Positions 26,144 through 35,063 of a stretch of 64,000 nt of DNA are shown here, piece by piece (position 1 is the first letter of the stretch; the number at the start of each line of letters is the position of its first letter). The stretch is from contig NZ_JALPTB010000002.1 in assembly GCF_023218075.1 (NCBI RefSeq), positions 1-64,000 on the forward strand, given 5' to 3'. The position numbers and the translations under genes are program-made. The notes under the pieces are model-generated. The model had not been told where the DNA came from. It worked only from the letters and a program-made list of their open reading frames with translations, and made no database searches. This stretch comes from Rhodococcus sp. HM1. Lineage in GTDB: Bacteria > Actinomycetota > Actinomycetes > Mycobacteriales > Mycobacteriaceae.

Positions 26144-28183
26144 TCAGCGGAGCTTGTCCTCCAGGAACGTGAACGTCAGCGCCGACTTGAACGCGGCCTG
26201 CGCGTTGTCCGCCGCGCCGCCGTGCCCGCCCTCGATGTTCTCGTAGTACCGCACCTGATGTCCCTGCTCCTCGAGGCGGGCGACCATCTTCCGGGCGTGG
26301 CCGGGATGCACCCGGTCGTCGCGGGTCGAGGTGGTGATCAGGATCGGCGGGTACGTCGCCTCGGGATCGACGTTCTGATAGGGGGAGTACTCCTTCAGGA
26401 ACGCCCACTCGTCCGGGTTGTCGGGGTCGCCGTACTCGGCCGTCCACGACGCGCCCGCGAGCAGCAGGTGGTACCGCTTCATGTCCAGCAGGGGCACCTG
26501 GCACACGATCGCCCCGAACAGCGACGGGTAGCGGGTGAGCATCACGCCCATCAGCAGACCACCGTTGCTGCCGCCCTGGATACCGAGCTTCTCCGCGGTG
26601 GTGATGCCCCGCGCGACGAGGTCCTTCCCGACCGCCGCGAAGTCCTCGAACACCTTGTGCCGGTTCTCCTTCAGCGCCTGCGTGTGCCAGGTGGGGCCGT
26701 ACTCGCCGCCACCGCGGATGTTCGCGATCACATAGGTGTAGCCGCGTTCGAGCCATGCCCGGCCGATACCGCCTCCGTAGGCGGGCACCAGCGAGTTCTC
26801 GAATCCACCGTAGCCGTACAGCAGGGTCGGCGACGGGGTGTCGGTGTTGCTGCCCACCACGAAGTACGGCACCTGGGTTCCGTCGTCGGACGTCGCGAAA
26901 TACTGTGTGACGGAAATGTTCTCGGCGTCGAAGAACGAGGGCGCCTGCTTGATCGCCGTCAGCGGACCGCCGACCGTCCCGGACAGCAGAGTCGCCGGGA
27001 CGGTGAAACCGCTGGAGTTGAGGAAGAAGTCGTCGCTCTCGAGGGGATCGACGTCGATGATCGAGGTGGACGTCGCCGGCGGAACGCCCTCGAGCGGGCG
27101 GTCCTCCCACCCGTGCGGCCCCGGCGTGAGCACCCGCACCTCGGTCTGCACGTCGCGCAGCGTCACGAGCAGCAGGTGGTTGCGGGTCCACGCGTACTGC
27201 TCGAGCGAGGTGTGCTCGTCCGGGGTGAACAGCACCGTGAACTCGCGTGATCCCGCCAGGAACGCCGGATAGTTCGTGGCCAGCAGTGCGCCGGCCGGGT
27301 ATCCCAGCCACGGCGACCGGGTGCGCACCAGCAGATGGTCGCGGTAGACCCCGGCACCGGCGTCGTCCGGCACCTCGAGCTTCACCAGTTCGCCGTCGTC
27401 GGTCAGCTCGAACCGGTGCGCGTTGTAGAAGTCCAGGGCCCGTTCGACGAAGGTCCGCTCGTATCCGGGCGTGCGGTCGTACGACGCGCCCACCGCCACG
27501 TCGGTCTTCTCGCCCTCGAACACGATCTCCGCCTCGGAGACCGGGGTGCCACGCCGCCACCGCTTCGCGATCCTCGGATATCCCGAATCGGTGAGTGACC
27601 CGTCACCGAAATCGGTACCGACGTATACGGAGTCCGCGTCGATCCACCCGATGTCCGTCTTCGCCTCGGGCAGTTCGAAACTGTCCGCACCCGACACGAA
27701 CTGCCGTGTGACCAGATCGAATTCGCGGATCACGGTGGCGTCCGCGCCGCCGCGCGACAATCCGATCAACGCGCGCGTGTGGTCGGGACGCAGCACCTGC
27801 GCGCTCGACCACACCCAGTTCTCGCCCTCCTGCTCGGCGAGCGCGTCCAGATCGACGAGCACGTCCCACTCCGGGTCGTCGCGCAGGTACTGGTCCATCG
27901 TGGTGCGGCGCCACAGCCCCCGGACGTGCTCCGCGTCCCGCCAATAGTTGTAGAGATACTCCGCGCGTCGCCGGGCGTAGGGAATCCGCGCATCGGTGTC
28001 GAGCACCTCCCGGATCCGGGACTGCAACGTCTCGAACTCGTCGGTGCGGGTGTACTCGTCGACGGTGAGTGCGTTCCGGGTGCGCACCCAGTCCAGCTGC
28101 TGCTCGCCGGTGACGTCCTCGAGCCAGAGGTACGGGTCGGTCGGGTCGGAGGCCGTGGCTTGGGAGTTCGTCGAAGAGGTCAT
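26144..28183 (-). CDS. Prolyl-oligopeptidase-family (S9) serine peptidase
   Basis: 679 residues, normal S9A length with a seven-bladed propeller and C-terminal hydrolase domain. The N-terminus PYLWLEDVTGEQQLDWVRTRN is the family signature. The catalytic domain shows YGYGGFENSLVPAYGGGIGRA, IRGGGEYGPTWHTQAL, nucleophile GIQGGSNGGLLMG (Ser about 540), TSTRDDRVHPGHARKM and EGGHGGAADN (His about 654). No signal peptide, so it probably acts on cytosolic oligopeptides. The start ATG at 28183 is 36 bp from the divergent WS/DGAT-like gene, implying a shared control region. Confidence 0.92.
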   Translation of the reverse strand: MTSSTNSQATASDPTDPYLWLEDVTGEQQLDWVRTRNALTVDEYTRTDEFETLQSRIREVLDTDARIPYARRRAEYLYNYWRDAEHVRGLWRRTTMDQYLRDDPEWDVLVDLDALAEQEGENWVWSSAQVLRPDHTRALIGLSRGGADATVIREFDLVTRQFVSGADSFELPEAKTDIGWIDADSVYVGTDFGDGSLTDSGYPRIAKRWRRGTPVSEAEIVFEGEKTDVAVGASYDRTPGYERTFVERALDFYNAHRFELTDDGELVKLEVPDDAGAGVYRDHLLVRTRSPWLGYPAGALLATNYPAFLAGSREFTVLFTPDEHTSLEQYAWTRNHLLLVTLRDVQTEVRVLTPGPHGWEDRPLEGVPPATSTSIIDVDPLESDDFFLNSSGFTVPATLLSGTVGGPLTAIKQAPSFFDAENISVTQYFATSDDGTQVPYFVVGSNTDTPSPTLLYGYGGFENSLVPAYGGGIGRAWLERGYTYVIANIRGGGEYGPTWHTQALKENRHKVFEDFAAVGKDLVARGITTAEKLGIQGGSNGGLLMGVMLTRYPSLFGAIVCQVPLLDMKRYHLLLAGASWTAEYGDPDNPDEWAFLKEYSPYQNVDPEATYPPILITTSTRDDRVHPGHARKMVARLEEQGHQVRYYENIEGGHGGAADNAQAAFKSALTFTFLEDKLR

Positions 28184-28219
28184 GTGGCTATTTCTACCCG
28201 GACCGGCACACTTGCGGGC

Positions 28220-29503
28220 ATGCAGCTGCATCCAACCGACGCGCGCCGCGACTGGCTCGGCGATCGTCTGCCCAGCGATCTGTTCCTCGTGTACTGCTTC
28301 GACGCGCCGTCCGTGCCGCCAGAACGGGTGCTCGCCGACCTCGCCGCGCGGGCCGCGAGGATCGGGGACCTGCGCACCCGGGCCGTCGACGTTCCGGGCC
28401 TGCTCGACTACCCGTACTGGACGAACCGCGAGATCGGAGACGACCAGTTCAGGACCCATCCCGGCGGTGACTGGGCTGCGGTGACGGCCCTGCTCGGCAC
28501 GCTCGTCGAGGGCCGGGTCGACATCCGGGTCTCGCCGTGGCGGCTGCACCTGATCCCCGACGTCACGGGCGCACCCGGGGGAGACGGGGCCGCGCTGCTC
28601 GCGGTGCTGCAGATCTCGCACGCGTTCGCCGACGGAGTGCGCGCGTCGGCGTTGGCGCGTGCCCTGTTCGGGAAGGACGCGCCGCCGCACACCGAGGCGC
28701 CCCGCGCCCCGGCGCCGCCGGCCATGCTCGTGCGCGCGGCGGCGAAACTGCCGGGACAGATCGTCGGGGTGGTCGCCGACGGGGTGAGGGCGAGCCGGGC
28801 CGAGCAGGAACTGGCCGGACCGGGCGTGCCGTCCCCGGCGCCGGGCTGCCCGCTCGTCGCGGTGAACACCGCGCCCGGTCCCCGCCGCACGGTGCGGACC
28901 CTCGTGTGCGACGCCGCCGGCCTGCGGCGCGCCGGCACCGTCACGGTCGCGGCGCTGGCCGCGATCGGTCCGGCCCTGGCCGCGTTCCTGGACGTGGACG
29001 CCCTCGGAGCGGAGGTTCCGGTGGCGGTGCCGACGAGGGGCAGCGAACGGAACGCGTACCGCAGTGTCGGGGTCGCACTTCGCCCGGACCTCCGCGACAG
29101 CGGCGAACGGGCCGCGGCGATCGCCGCCGAACTGGAGTTGCGGCGCCGCCGCGCCGCGCACCCGGCGATGGCGGTGCGGTCCCGGACCGAGGATCACGTG
29201 CCCGCGCCGCTGCTGCGTTTCGGGATCGACCGCACCGACCTGTCCGTCGTTCCGCCGACCGTCACCGGGAACACCGTGGTGTCGAGCGTGAACCGCGGCG
29301 CCGCCGACCTCGTGCTCGGCGGCGGCGCGGTGCGGTTCACCACCGGATACCCGAGCCTGTCACCGGTGATGGCACTGACCCACGGCGTGCACGGCATCGG
29401 CGACGCCGTCGCGGTCTCGGTCACGACGAGCCCCGACGTGCTCGACGACGCCGCACTCGACCGGTACGTGGATCTGCTCCGGAGATCGCTCGCCGGGCTG
29501 TAG
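28220..29503 (+). CDS. WS/DGAT-superfamily acyltransferase-like protein
   Basis: 427 residues. The catalytic-type motif HxxxDG appears as LQISHAFADGVRAS near residue 134, one histidine short of the usual HHxxxDG. The C-terminal half has the DUF1298-like pattern VPTRGSERNAYRSVG, VSSVNRGAADLVLGGG and YPSLSPVMALTHGVHGIGDA. Family members make wax esters or triacylglycerol, but this divergent form may use another acceptor. The ATG at 28220 is the first good start after the divergent gap and has no strong ribosome site. Confidence 0.75.
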   Translation: MQLHPTDARRDWLGDRLPSDLFLVYCFDAPSVPPERVLADLAARAARIGDLRTRAVDVPGLLDYPYWTNREIGDDQFRTHPGGDWAAVTALLGTLVEGRVDIRVSPWRLHLIPDVTGAPGGDGAALLAVLQISHAFADGVRASALARALFGKDAPPHTEAPRAPAPPAMLVRAAAKLPGQIVGVVADGVRASRAEQELAGPGVPSPAPGCPLVAVNTAPGPRRTVRTLVCDAAGLRRAGTVTVAALAAIGPALAAFLDVDALGAEVPVAVPTRGSERNAYRSVGVALRPDLRDSGERAAAIAAELELRRRRAAHPAMAVRSRTEDHVPAPLLRFGIDRTDLSVVPPTVTGNTVVSSVNRGAADLVLGGGAVRFTTGYPSLSPVMALTHGVHGIGDAVAVSVTTSPDVLDDAALDRYVDLLRRSLAGL

Positions 29504-29531
29504 GCCGGGTGCGGCACTGTAGGCCGGGTGC
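29498..29531. repeat. 15-bp direct repeat across the WS/DGAT-like stop
   Basis: CTGTAGGCCGGGTGC occurs at 29498-29512 and 29517-29531 with a 19-bp period. The first copy supplies the TAG stop codon. Like the duplication at 14379-14411 it is a short tandem copy of a gene end. Confidence 0.75.
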
Positions 29532-29548
29532 AAGCACCAGGGGGCCCG

Positions 29549-29832
29549 TCAGCGGAAGTAGTCGCCGAATCCGAAGATCGCGTCGAAGGCGCTCGTGGGG
29601 GCAGCACGTCCACGTAGTTGACGCGGTAGTCCGGATACGAGGTGCGCATCAGGGCGTGCACGAACTGCGTCGCGTGGATCGCGTCCACGGCGTCGATCGT
29701 GACGGTGAGGTGGACCAGAGCGTTGTCGCTGCGGCCCACGCAACCGTGATGCGGAACGATCGGCTCGAGGAAGTCGTCGTCGCTCAGAAGATCGACGAGC
29801 ACATCGAGTTCGATCATTGCGTTGTATTCCAT
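29549..29832 (-). pseudogene. Small unknown gene with an apparent one-base frameshift
   Basis: From an ATG at 29832, preceded by GGGAGGA, the frame reads MEYNAMIELDVLVDLLSDDD through ALMRTSYPDYRVNYVDVLPP. It then meets a run of five C (GGGGG on the plus strand at 29597-29601). Adding one base there restores a sensible end, TSAFDAIFGFGDYFR and a TGA at 29549, for a 94-residue acidic protein. As written the frame instead runs on into the antisense of the neighbouring gene. The cause may be a sequencing error, a real null mutation, or a slippery tract. I do not recognise the family. It follows the hemerythrin gene on the same strand after about 140 bp. Confidence 0.6.
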
Positions 29833-29973
29833 GTGTGTCCTCCCGTGTCGAACACCCGAGCGGCCTCGCGCCGCGCGGGTTGAATTCGATCGGGAACACG
29901 CACGGCGACATCATGCCCGAGTCCCGGAGAGTCCGCACGGGGGAGCGGGCGGCGTGTCACACAGCCCCTTGTC

Positions 29974-30642
29974 TCACACAGCGGCCCCGAACACCGCTCG
30001 TTCGCGGCGACGCTGCTTGCGTGCGAGCACGGAGACCAGCGCGCGCAGGAAGAACGGCAGTTCCTTGCGGGCCCGCTCGGCTTCTTCGGGGGTCATGACC
30101 GCGAAGACCCGGGTGAGGTCGAAGTCCATGCGAGCGCCGCGTTGCGCGCCCTTCTCGAAGGTCTGCCATGCCTCGGCGGACACGTAGCCGGTGATCAGCG
30201 GAAACACGGTGCGTTCCTCGTCGGCGATGTGTTCGTCGAGCATCGCCCGGAGCCGGCGGACGGTCTGCGCGAATTCGGCGACCGCGGTCTTCTGCGGCAG
30301 TGCCCCCGCCGAGCGGACGAGATCGTCGAGGAGCGGGTCGAGCTCGTCGTGATCGTCCGTCAGCTCGGTGAAATCGACGTGCGGGCCCGCCGACTCGGTG
30401 ATCAGGGGCCACAACGAGAAGTCCTCGACGTTGTGGTGATGGTGGAGACTCGCGGCGAAGAGGGAGACGTAGCCGGAGATCGCGGCGCACCGGGCGTGGT
30501 CGAAACGCGACCGGTCGGCGACCATTTCGTCGGCGAGACGGGAGAGCCGGGCGAGGTCGTGGACGATCACGCGGTGCGCGAGACGCATACCGAGCAGTTC
30601 TTCATCCGTGGTGAGGCGCGGAGCCTTGGTCAGAGATGTCAT
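29974..30642 (-). CDS. Hemerythrin HHE-domain protein
   Basis: 222 residues. Di-iron ligands of a hemerythrin-like bundle are visible: LAHRVIVHDLARL, SLHHHHNVEDFSLWPLI (HxxxE), LTDDHDELDPLLDDL, and LDEHIADEERTVFPLI (HxxxE). The C-terminal third is basic and may dock to partners. Related actinobacterial proteins bind oxygen or NO and affect oxidative-stress responses. The start ATG at 30642 faces the divergent membrane-protein gene, and the gap carries three phased CTTGG repeats. Confidence 0.85.
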   Translation of the reverse strand: MTSLTKAPRLTTDEELLGMRLAHRVIVHDLARLSRLADEMVADRSRFDHARCAAISGYVSLFAASLHHHHNVEDFSLWPLITESAGPHVDFTELTDDHDELDPLLDDLVRSAGALPQKTAVAEFAQTVRRLRAMLDEHIADEERTVFPLITGYVSAEAWQTFEKGAQRGARMDFDLTRVFAVMTPEEAERARKELPFFLRALVSVLARKQRRRERAVFGAAV

Positions 30643-30661
30643 GTCGGTAGCGTGCCCGCCG

Positions 30662-30694
30662 GTGCTTGGCTGCGACTTGGTGATCGCTTGGTCG
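30662..30694. promoter_or_regulatory. Three CTTGG direct repeats with 11-bp phasing (candidate SARP site)
   Basis: CTTGG occurs at 30665, 30676 and 30687, exactly 11 bp apart, with an inverted CCAAG at 30733. Direct repeats of 11-bp period are the classical binding pattern of SARP/OmpR-type regulators, and a SARP protein is encoded 700 bp away. The site lies between the hemerythrin gene and the divergent membrane-protein gene. Confidence 0.5.
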
Positions 30695-30759
30695 GGACGA
30701 TCACCCCCCGGTGCGGGCGCGGAAAGTGGCGACCAAGTGCCGGTATCCACAGTGGGGCA

Positions 30760-31452
30760 ATGACCATCACACCTTCACTTCTCTACCGTCTCAGCGCCGC
30801 GGGCGCCATCGCCGCGTTCGCGCTCAACCTGACCGGGGGCCTGCTGCACCCGGTCGTCGACGGCAACGCGCATTCCGCCGAGTCGCTGACGTCGGGGTTC
30901 AGCCCGTGGGCGCAGATGCTGTTGCTGTTCGGTACGGTCGTCCAGCTGATCGCCCTGCCGGGTGTCTACGCGTGGTTCTCCGCGAAGGCCGGACTCGCGG
31001 GGCTGATCGGCTTCGTCCTGCTCTACGGCTCGTCGATGCTCGTGTCGCTCACGCACCTGACGATCGAGGCATTCGCCTCCTACGAACTCGCGGCGAACCC
31101 GGCGACCGCCCACCTCGTCCCCGCGGACGGTTCCCTGTTCCCCTCGACGGCGTTCACCGTGCTGCAGACCGCGAGCGGGCTGACGTTCATGCTCAGCATG
31201 GTCGTGTTCGGCGTGTGCCTGCTCCGCACGGGCGCCGTTCCCCGCTGGATCGGCGCGATTATGACCGCCGGCGGTCTGGTTCTGCTCCTGCCGCTGCCCG
31301 AGCTGCCCGGCGTGAGCGGACTGGTGATCGAGTTGCCGCGGGGGCTGGCGTTCGCCGCGATCGGGGTTCTCATTCTGCGGGCGAACGGTCGTCCGCCGGT
31401 GGAGACGGCGCCGGCGACCTCGCATCGTGCAGGCGCTCCGCTAGCCGTGTGA
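30760..31452 (+). CDS. Seven-helix membrane protein of unknown function
   Basis: 230 residues with about seven hydrophobic segments: SAAGAIAAFALNLTGGLL, MLLLFGTVVQLIALPGVYAW, GLIGFVLLYGSSMLVSL, FTVLQTASGLTFMLSMVVFG, WIGAIMTAGGLVLLLPLP and LAFAAIGVLILRANG. It resembles DUF4386-like actinobacterial membrane proteins. The ATG at 30760 encodes MTITPSLLYRL. Its last 83 bp overlap the 3-prime end of the SARP gene on the other strand. Confidence 0.75.
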   Translation: MTITPSLLYRLSAAGAIAAFALNLTGGLLHPVVDGNAHSAESLTSGFSPWAQMLLLFGTVVQLIALPGVYAWFSAKAGLAGLIGFVLLYGSSMLVSLTHLTIEAFASYELAANPATAHLVPADGSLFPSTAFTVLQTASGLTFMLSMVVFGVCLLRTGAVPRWIGAIMTAGGLVLLLPLPELPGVSGLVIELPRGLAFAAIGVLILRANGRPPVETAPATSHRAGAPLAV

Positions 31453-34400
31453 CCAGTTCCGATGCGGCGGCCCGCCATCGGGCCGCCGCATCGCCGTCTC
31501 CGACGGCCTCGGCGGTCTCGGCCAGCGCGACGTCGACGGGGCCCGCGTAGAACGAACCGGAGTCGAGGCCGGCGATGCGGCCCGAGAACGGGAGGAGTTG
31601 GGCGTGCAGTTCTCGAGCGGTCGCCGCGTCGGCGAGACGAGCGGCCACCCGGGCACGGAACGTGGTCATCGCCAGCCAGTAGTAGTCGCGCGGATACGGC
31701 CGGCTTCCCTCCCACAGCTGCCGGGCGCGGTCGGTGTCGCCCCGGTCCAGAAGCGCCAGGATCAGTGGGAACCGGACCGAGTGGGGACGCACCCCCTCGA
31801 TCAGCTCGAGCTCTTCGACCAGTGGCGACAGGTCGCCGCGTGCCACGGCGACACCGATACGGCCGATGGTGCCGATCCACTGCGCGACAACCATGCCCTG
31901 GGCGTGCATCGTCGCCGAGATCTCGTCGTATCGGCGCAGTCCGGACTCGACGCGACCGGCCATCAACTCCACCATCGCATCGAACACGGCGAGCACCCCG
32001 AGCATCTGTACCAGCTGATGGCCGGCCGCGTATGTGGTTGCGACGGAAGCGCTCTCGTATGCCTGATCGAAGTCGGTGACGGCCGTGGCGGCGAGGAACC
32101 GCTGGAAGTGGGCGACCGAGACGAACCCCTCGTCGCCCACCTTCTGCGCGACGTCGAGCAGTTGCCGGGAGTTCCCGAGCCGCTCGTCGACCAGATCGGG
32201 ACCGAACGCGACGTAACCGACGGCGTTGAGCGCCCGCATCATCGTCGTCGGGTCGCCGGATTCCTGGGCCAGGGTGCGGGCCTCCACGGCCGCCGCGAGG
32301 CTCCCTGCGTCGTCCAGGCCTTCGAGTTCGAACACCTTCGCTACCAGCAGCAGGGCGCGGGTCGCGGTCGGGAGTGCAGGATCGGCGAGAGCGGTGTCGA
32401 TCTCGTCGAGAATCTCGGTGTCCGGCTCGGGGTCGACCCGGATCGTCCAGACCACCGGCGCAGTCCACGACACGAGCGCGCGCACGAGAGAATCGCGGTC
32501 GCCGAGGGCGCGGGCCGCCCGCACCGCGCGGACCCGGGTGTCGCGTGCCCCGCCGATGTCGCCCGTGCGGGCCTGCGATCCCACCTGGCCGATCAGGATC
32601 TCCAGCAGGAGACGGCTGTTCGGTTCGCTCGCGGTCTCCGACAACGACCGGGCCGCGGCCCACAATGCGAACGCGTCCTTGAACGAGGACTGCCGCTCGG
32701 CGGCCCGGGCACCCGCAACCACGTACTCCGCGCACCGCTCCGCGGTGGCGGGCGTCGCCGCGGCGATCGCGTGGTGTGCGAGGACCGTCGGGTCGGAGTG
32801 ATCTCGCCGCGCGAGCATGTCGAGTGCTGCGGCGTGAATCCGCCTGCGCCGCATGGCGGGCAGGGCGTCGTAGAGGGCTTCGCGCACGAGATCGTGGCTG
32901 AACCGCAGACGATCGGGCGCGGGTTCGACGAGAATTCCGGTGACCACCGCCGGTTCGAGTGCGTCGATCACGCTCTCGTCGTCCATGTCGCTGACGGCGC
33001 CGAGGACGGACAGGTCGAAGTCGCGACCGAGCACGGCACCGCGTCGCAGCGCGACGACCGTCCGCTCGGGGAGGCGTGAGATGCGGCGCGCGAGGACGTT
33101 TCGCACCCCGTCGGGAACCGTGGCACGCACAGCACCGACGCCAGGCGGTGTCCCGAGTGTGCCGACGCCTTCCGAGGCGATCAGGCGGCAGTACTCCTCG
33201 AGGAAGAGCGGGTTGCCGCCCGTGCGGTCGACGAGCTCGATCAGCACGTCCTCGTCGAGGTCGGCCGACCCCGCCCGGCGAGCGATCGTGCGGGCCTCCT
33301 CCCGGCCCACTCCGTGCAGTGTGATCCGGGCTCCCGGAATCCCGGCGGTCGCAGCCCATGTCGCGCGCAGATCGTCGGTGACCTCGCTGGGACGGAACGT
33401 GGCCACGACGAGGGTCGCCGAGTCCCGGGCCGAGGCGGCGACGTGCCGAAGCACCTGCAGGGTCGGTTCGTCGGCCCGGTGGACGTCGTCGAGGACGAGG
33501 ACGGTCGTCTGCTCGGGCCGGGACAGCAGGTGCTCAAGCGCGCGGCTCAGCTCGAACGGTGATGCGGGCGGCTCCTGTCCGCCGAGTCCGCGCAGGATCT
33601 CGGTCCACGGCCAGGCGGGCGGTGCACCGTCCACCTCGGGGCATCCACCCCACGCACCGAGCCGGCCCTCGGCCGTGGTCCGGTGCAGGAACGCGCGGGC
33701 GAGCGCGCTCTTTCCCTCGCCCGCGTCGCCCGCGATCCACACCAGGTGCAGCCCGTTCGTCTCCGATCGGTGCGCCGCGTCGTACAGTTGGGCGAGTTCG
33801 CCGTCCCTGCCGACGATGTCGCCGGAATCCGGGTGTTGCTGGGGGACAGACGATTCGACGCGCAGCGGGATGTCCGCCCGTTCGGGTGACAACGACGGCC
33901 GCTGCTGCAGGATGTCGCGTTCGAGTTGCTGCAGTTCGGGGGAGGGGTCGACTCCCAGCTCGTCGAGCAGGTATTCGCGGGTGCGGCGCAGCGTGGCCAG
34001 TGCGTCGGCTTGGCGACCGCAGCGATACTGCGCCGACGCCAGTAGCCGGACCGCGAATTCGCGCTCCGGATGCTCGGCGACGTGAGGGTCGAGCTGATCG
34101 GCCGCGAGTTCGACACGGCCCTCGTCGAGATAGGCGTGGGCGCGCGCTTCGAGCGCCGTGGCGTACACCTGCATCAGACGTGCGCTCTCGACCCGAGCCC
34201 AGTCCGCGTCGAGGTGTTCGTGGTAGGGGATGCCCTTCCACCGGTCCAGCGCCTGCGACAGGATCTCGATCCGCGACGCGCGGTCGGCGGCGGTGAGCCC
34301 CTCGGTGACGAGCCGGTCGAAATGCCACGCGTCGACCGCTTCGGTGGGCAACCGCAGCGCGTAGCCGGGTGGGGCGCTCACAATGACGGTCGCCGGTGTT

Positions 34401-34669
34401 CTCGGTGCGCGGGCGGGTTCGAGCAGGCGCCGCAGGTTCGAGACGTGCACCTGGAGCGCGGCCAGTGCCTTCGGTGGCGGCCCGCCGGACCACAGGTCCT
34501 CGATCAGAAGATCGGTCGAGACGACCTGACCAGAGGCGACGAGGAGCCGACCGAGAACCGCACGGGCCCCCGGACCGCCGAGGGACACCATGCGGTCGCA
34601 GACCGTGACCTCGGTCGAGCCCAGCACGCTGATGCGAACGGGCCCGGCCGACGGTGTCTTCGCTGTCAT
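31370..34669 (-). CDS. SARP-type regulator with BTAD, AAA ATPase and TPR-like region
   Basis: 1099 residues. An OmpR-type winged helix (about 8-100, VRISVLGSTEVTVCDRMVSL, ALAALQVHVSNLRRLLEP) is followed by the BTAD domain (about 105-250, ending LLDELGVDPSPELQQLERDI). An STAND/AAA module follows with Walker A GDAGEGKSALARAF near residue 315 and Walker B TTVLVLDDVHRADEPT near 390. The rest is a long alpha-helical TPR-like region. This is the architecture of AfsR/EmbR-like activators. The three 11-bp-phased repeats 700 bp downstream are a natural candidate target. It converges with and overlaps the upstream membrane-protein gene by 83 bp. Confidence 0.88.
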   Translation of the reverse strand: MTAKTPSAGPVRISVLGSTEVTVCDRMVSLGGPGARAVLGRLLVASGQVVSTDLLIEDLWSGGPPPKALAALQVHVSNLRRLLEPARAPRTPATVIVSAPPGYALRLPTEAVDAWHFDRLVTEGLTAADRASRIEILSQALDRWKGIPYHEHLDADWARVESARLMQVYATALEARAHAYLDEGRVELAADQLDPHVAEHPEREFAVRLLASAQYRCGRQADALATLRRTREYLLDELGVDPSPELQQLERDILQQRPSLSPERADIPLRVESSVPQQHPDSGDIVGRDGELAQLYDAAHRSETNGLHLVWIAGDAGEGKSALARAFLHRTTAEGRLGAWGGCPEVDGAPPAWPWTEILRGLGGQEPPASPFELSRALEHLLSRPEQTTVLVLDDVHRADEPTLQVLRHVAASARDSATLVVATFRPSEVTDDLRATWAATAGIPGARITLHGVGREEARTIARRAGSADLDEDVLIELVDRTGGNPLFLEEYCRLIASEGVGTLGTPPGVGAVRATVPDGVRNVLARRISRLPERTVVALRRGAVLGRDFDLSVLGAVSDMDDESVIDALEPAVVTGILVEPAPDRLRFSHDLVREALYDALPAMRRRRIHAAALDMLARRDHSDPTVLAHHAIAAATPATAERCAEYVVAGARAAERQSSFKDAFALWAAARSLSETASEPNSRLLLEILIGQVGSQARTGDIGGARDTRVRAVRAARALGDRDSLVRALVSWTAPVVWTIRVDPEPDTEILDEIDTALADPALPTATRALLLVAKVFELEGLDDAGSLAAAVEARTLAQESGDPTTMMRALNAVGYVAFGPDLVDERLGNSRQLLDVAQKVGDEGFVSVAHFQRFLAATAVTDFDQAYESASVATTYAAGHQLVQMLGVLAVFDAMVELMAGRVESGLRRYDEISATMHAQGMVVAQWIGTIGRIGVAVARGDLSPLVEELELIEGVRPHSVRFPLILALLDRGDTDRARQLWEGSRPYPRDYYWLAMTTFRARVAARLADAATARELHAQLLPFSGRIAGLDSGSFYAGPVDVALAETAEAVGDGDAAARWRAAASELVTRLAERLHDARSPAPSPPADDRSPAE

Positions 34670-34846
34670 GATCGGCCCAGATTAACGGCGGTGCAGGCCG
34701 ATCGCGAGTCTCGTCGGCCGCGTACCGCTGTGGTCGGCCCGACCGCCGCTCGGCGAACCTATGTCGACTGATCGGCGGCGAGTGCGTCGGAGGAACGGCG
34801 CAGGAGTTCGACCGCCTCCGCGCGCTCGGATTCGGACCAGGCGGTC

Positions 34847-34942
34847 ATGGCGATCGTTGCCGCCGACGTGGCTCTGACCGATGAAGATCTGGCCGCGATC
34901 GACCGCATCGCTCCCGAGGGTGGGATCGGCGGCCGCATGTAG
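34847..34942 (+). pseudogene. C-terminal remnant of an aldo/keto reductase
   Basis: The plus frame MAIVAADVALTDEDLAAIDR followed by IAPEGGIGGRM and TAG matches the last helix and tail of many aldo/keto reductases (DxxLTxEDLAxIDxIAP). No catalytic Tyr, Lys or His part exists upstream, where the SARP start region lies. It is best read as the leftover 3-prime end of a deleted gene. Confidence 0.55.
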
Positions 34943-34989
34943 CCCTCCGTGTCCCATGTAGCCCGCCGCGTCTGTAGCCCGCCGCGTCC
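34937..34989. repeat. Three tandem TGTAGCCC units
   Basis: ATGTAGCCC begins at 34937 and 34956 and TGTAGCCC at 34973. The last two units extend as TGTAGCCCGCCGCGTC and the first as TGTAGCCCTCCGTGTC. They start at the stop codon of the aldo/keto reductase remnant. Confidence 0.7.
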
Positions 34990-35063
34990 AAGCCCCCGAC
35001 CGCAACGGCGCGTCGTCGCACCGCGCCGGCAGGATCGGTCACCGGCTCGGTGAGGCACCGCAT

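Larger units (their letters stand above)
34759..35058. other. Decayed intergenic stretch of about 390 bp
   Basis: Between the SARP and GntR starts (34670-35063) I see no intact gene. On the minus strand a 29-residue frame from ATG 34848 (MTAWSESERAEAVELLRRSS, then DALAADQST) has coding-like composition but no partner or clear ribosome site. The plus strand holds an aldo/keto reductase remnant and a set of tandem repeats, described separately. Long alternative frames in this stretch are low-complexity shadows. Confidence 0.5.

Noticed and set aside
31080-33359. 759-codon minus-strand frame inside the SARP gene
   Set aside because: Arg-rich frame-shifted shadow of the SARP coding sequence.
34682-35005. 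107-codon minus-strand frame between SARP and GntR
   Set aside because: Composition is low-complexity, it crosses the tandem repeats and the reductase remnant, and there is no ribosome site or family motif.
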